From Diadophis punctatus similis (lineage: Eukaryota; Chordata; Lepidosauria; Squamata; Dipsadidae), in NCBI GenBank assembly GCA_023053685.1, contig JALIGW010000001.1:161698547-161762546 (forward strand): a stretch of 64,000 nucleotides of DNA, given 5' to 3'. Every line of letters begins with the position of its first letter. Position 1 is the first letter of the stretch. The position numbers and the translations under genes were made by a program. The notes below the pieces were generated by a model. It was not told the DNA's origin. It saw only the letters and a list, made by a program, of their open reading frames with translations, and did not search any database. Shown here in pieces: positions 63,640 to 64,000 of the stretch.

Positions 63640-64000
63640 TATTATTAGAGTTGGAAGGGACCTTATAGGTCATCTAGTCCAACCCCCTGCTCAAGCAGGA
63701 GTTCCTACACCATTTGAGACAGATGACAGTCCAGTCTCCCCTTGAAGGTCGCAAGTGTTGGGGCTCTCACAACCTCCGCTGGCAAGCTGTTCCACTGGTT
63801 GATCGCTCTCACTGTCAGAAAGTTTCTCCTCACTTCCAGGTTGAATCTCTCCTTGGTCAGCTTCCATCCATTATTCCTTGTTTGGCTTTCTGGTGCCATA
63901 GAGAACAGCCTGACCCCCTCCTCTCTGTGGCATCCCCTCAAGTATTGGAACACTGTTATCATGTCACCCCTGGTCCTTCTCTTCGCCAGATTGTCCAAGC
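63640..64000 (-). mobile_element. CR1 LINE 3' fragment, running off the window
   Basis: The minus-strand frame 63998-63705 encodes the CR1 C-terminus: MITVFQYLRGCHREEGVRLF, NQWNSLPAEVVRAPTLATFK. The 3' end phrase 'ctagtccaaccccctgctc' is at about 63680. Continues beyond 64000. Confidence 0.85.

Overview
The window is nuclear DNA of a vertebrate, most likely a squamate reptile and probably a snake. The clues are a gene with GT-AG introns of the CYP2K type, tRNA-derived SINEs of the Sauria kind, CR1 and L2-like LINEs whose tails run into microsatellites, many hAT-type elements with 8-bp target duplications, and very long (TA)n, (TG)n, (TTA)n and (AAAT)n tracts. The species assignment is inference. 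There is no bacterial, plasmid or phage content and no CRISPR array, rRNA gene or convincing tRNA gene.

The only host gene I can support is a cytochrome P450 on the + strand. Exons 2 to 9 lie at 24554-56141. Exons 3 to 9 have canonical splice sites, conserved phases, the EXXR pair and the heme-cysteine motif. Exon 1 was not found and probably lies upstream of the window. The expected exon 2 acceptor is not AG, so the locus may be damaged, misassembled or spliced unusually.

Layout. 1-2600: intergenic DNA with hAT-like elements. 2600-12523: a tangle of endogenous retrovirus env and LTR pieces on both strands, cut by two L2-like LINEs, an hAT element and a MITE. 12666-15421: an internally deleted Ty3/gypsy element with both LTRs. 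15597-16770: a CR1 fragment. 17091-24037: a 7-kb inverted palindrome of a Penelope-like element (PLE), each arm holding an intact 942-codon RT plus GIY-YIG ORF and a head-to-tail partial copy, with hammerhead-like ribozyme cores across the ORF junctions. 24554-56141: the P450 gene, whose introns carry nested hAT elements, CR1, L1 and L2 pieces, a full-length hAT with a nearly intact transposase, SINEs, a third decayed PLE, a LINE of uncertain clade, and an L1-type element that encodes only ORF1. 56142-64000: a pyrimidine tract, a GC-rich foldback, a second ORF1-only element with its own target duplication, another coiled-coil ORF and a CR1 tail.

The most unusual items are the near-perfect PLE palindrome with ribozyme cores embedded in its stop/start codons, and the two ORF1-only L1-like insertions, which look like a squamate counterpart of mammalian HAL1. 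The palindrome must be separated from an assembly foldback artefact before it is interpreted.
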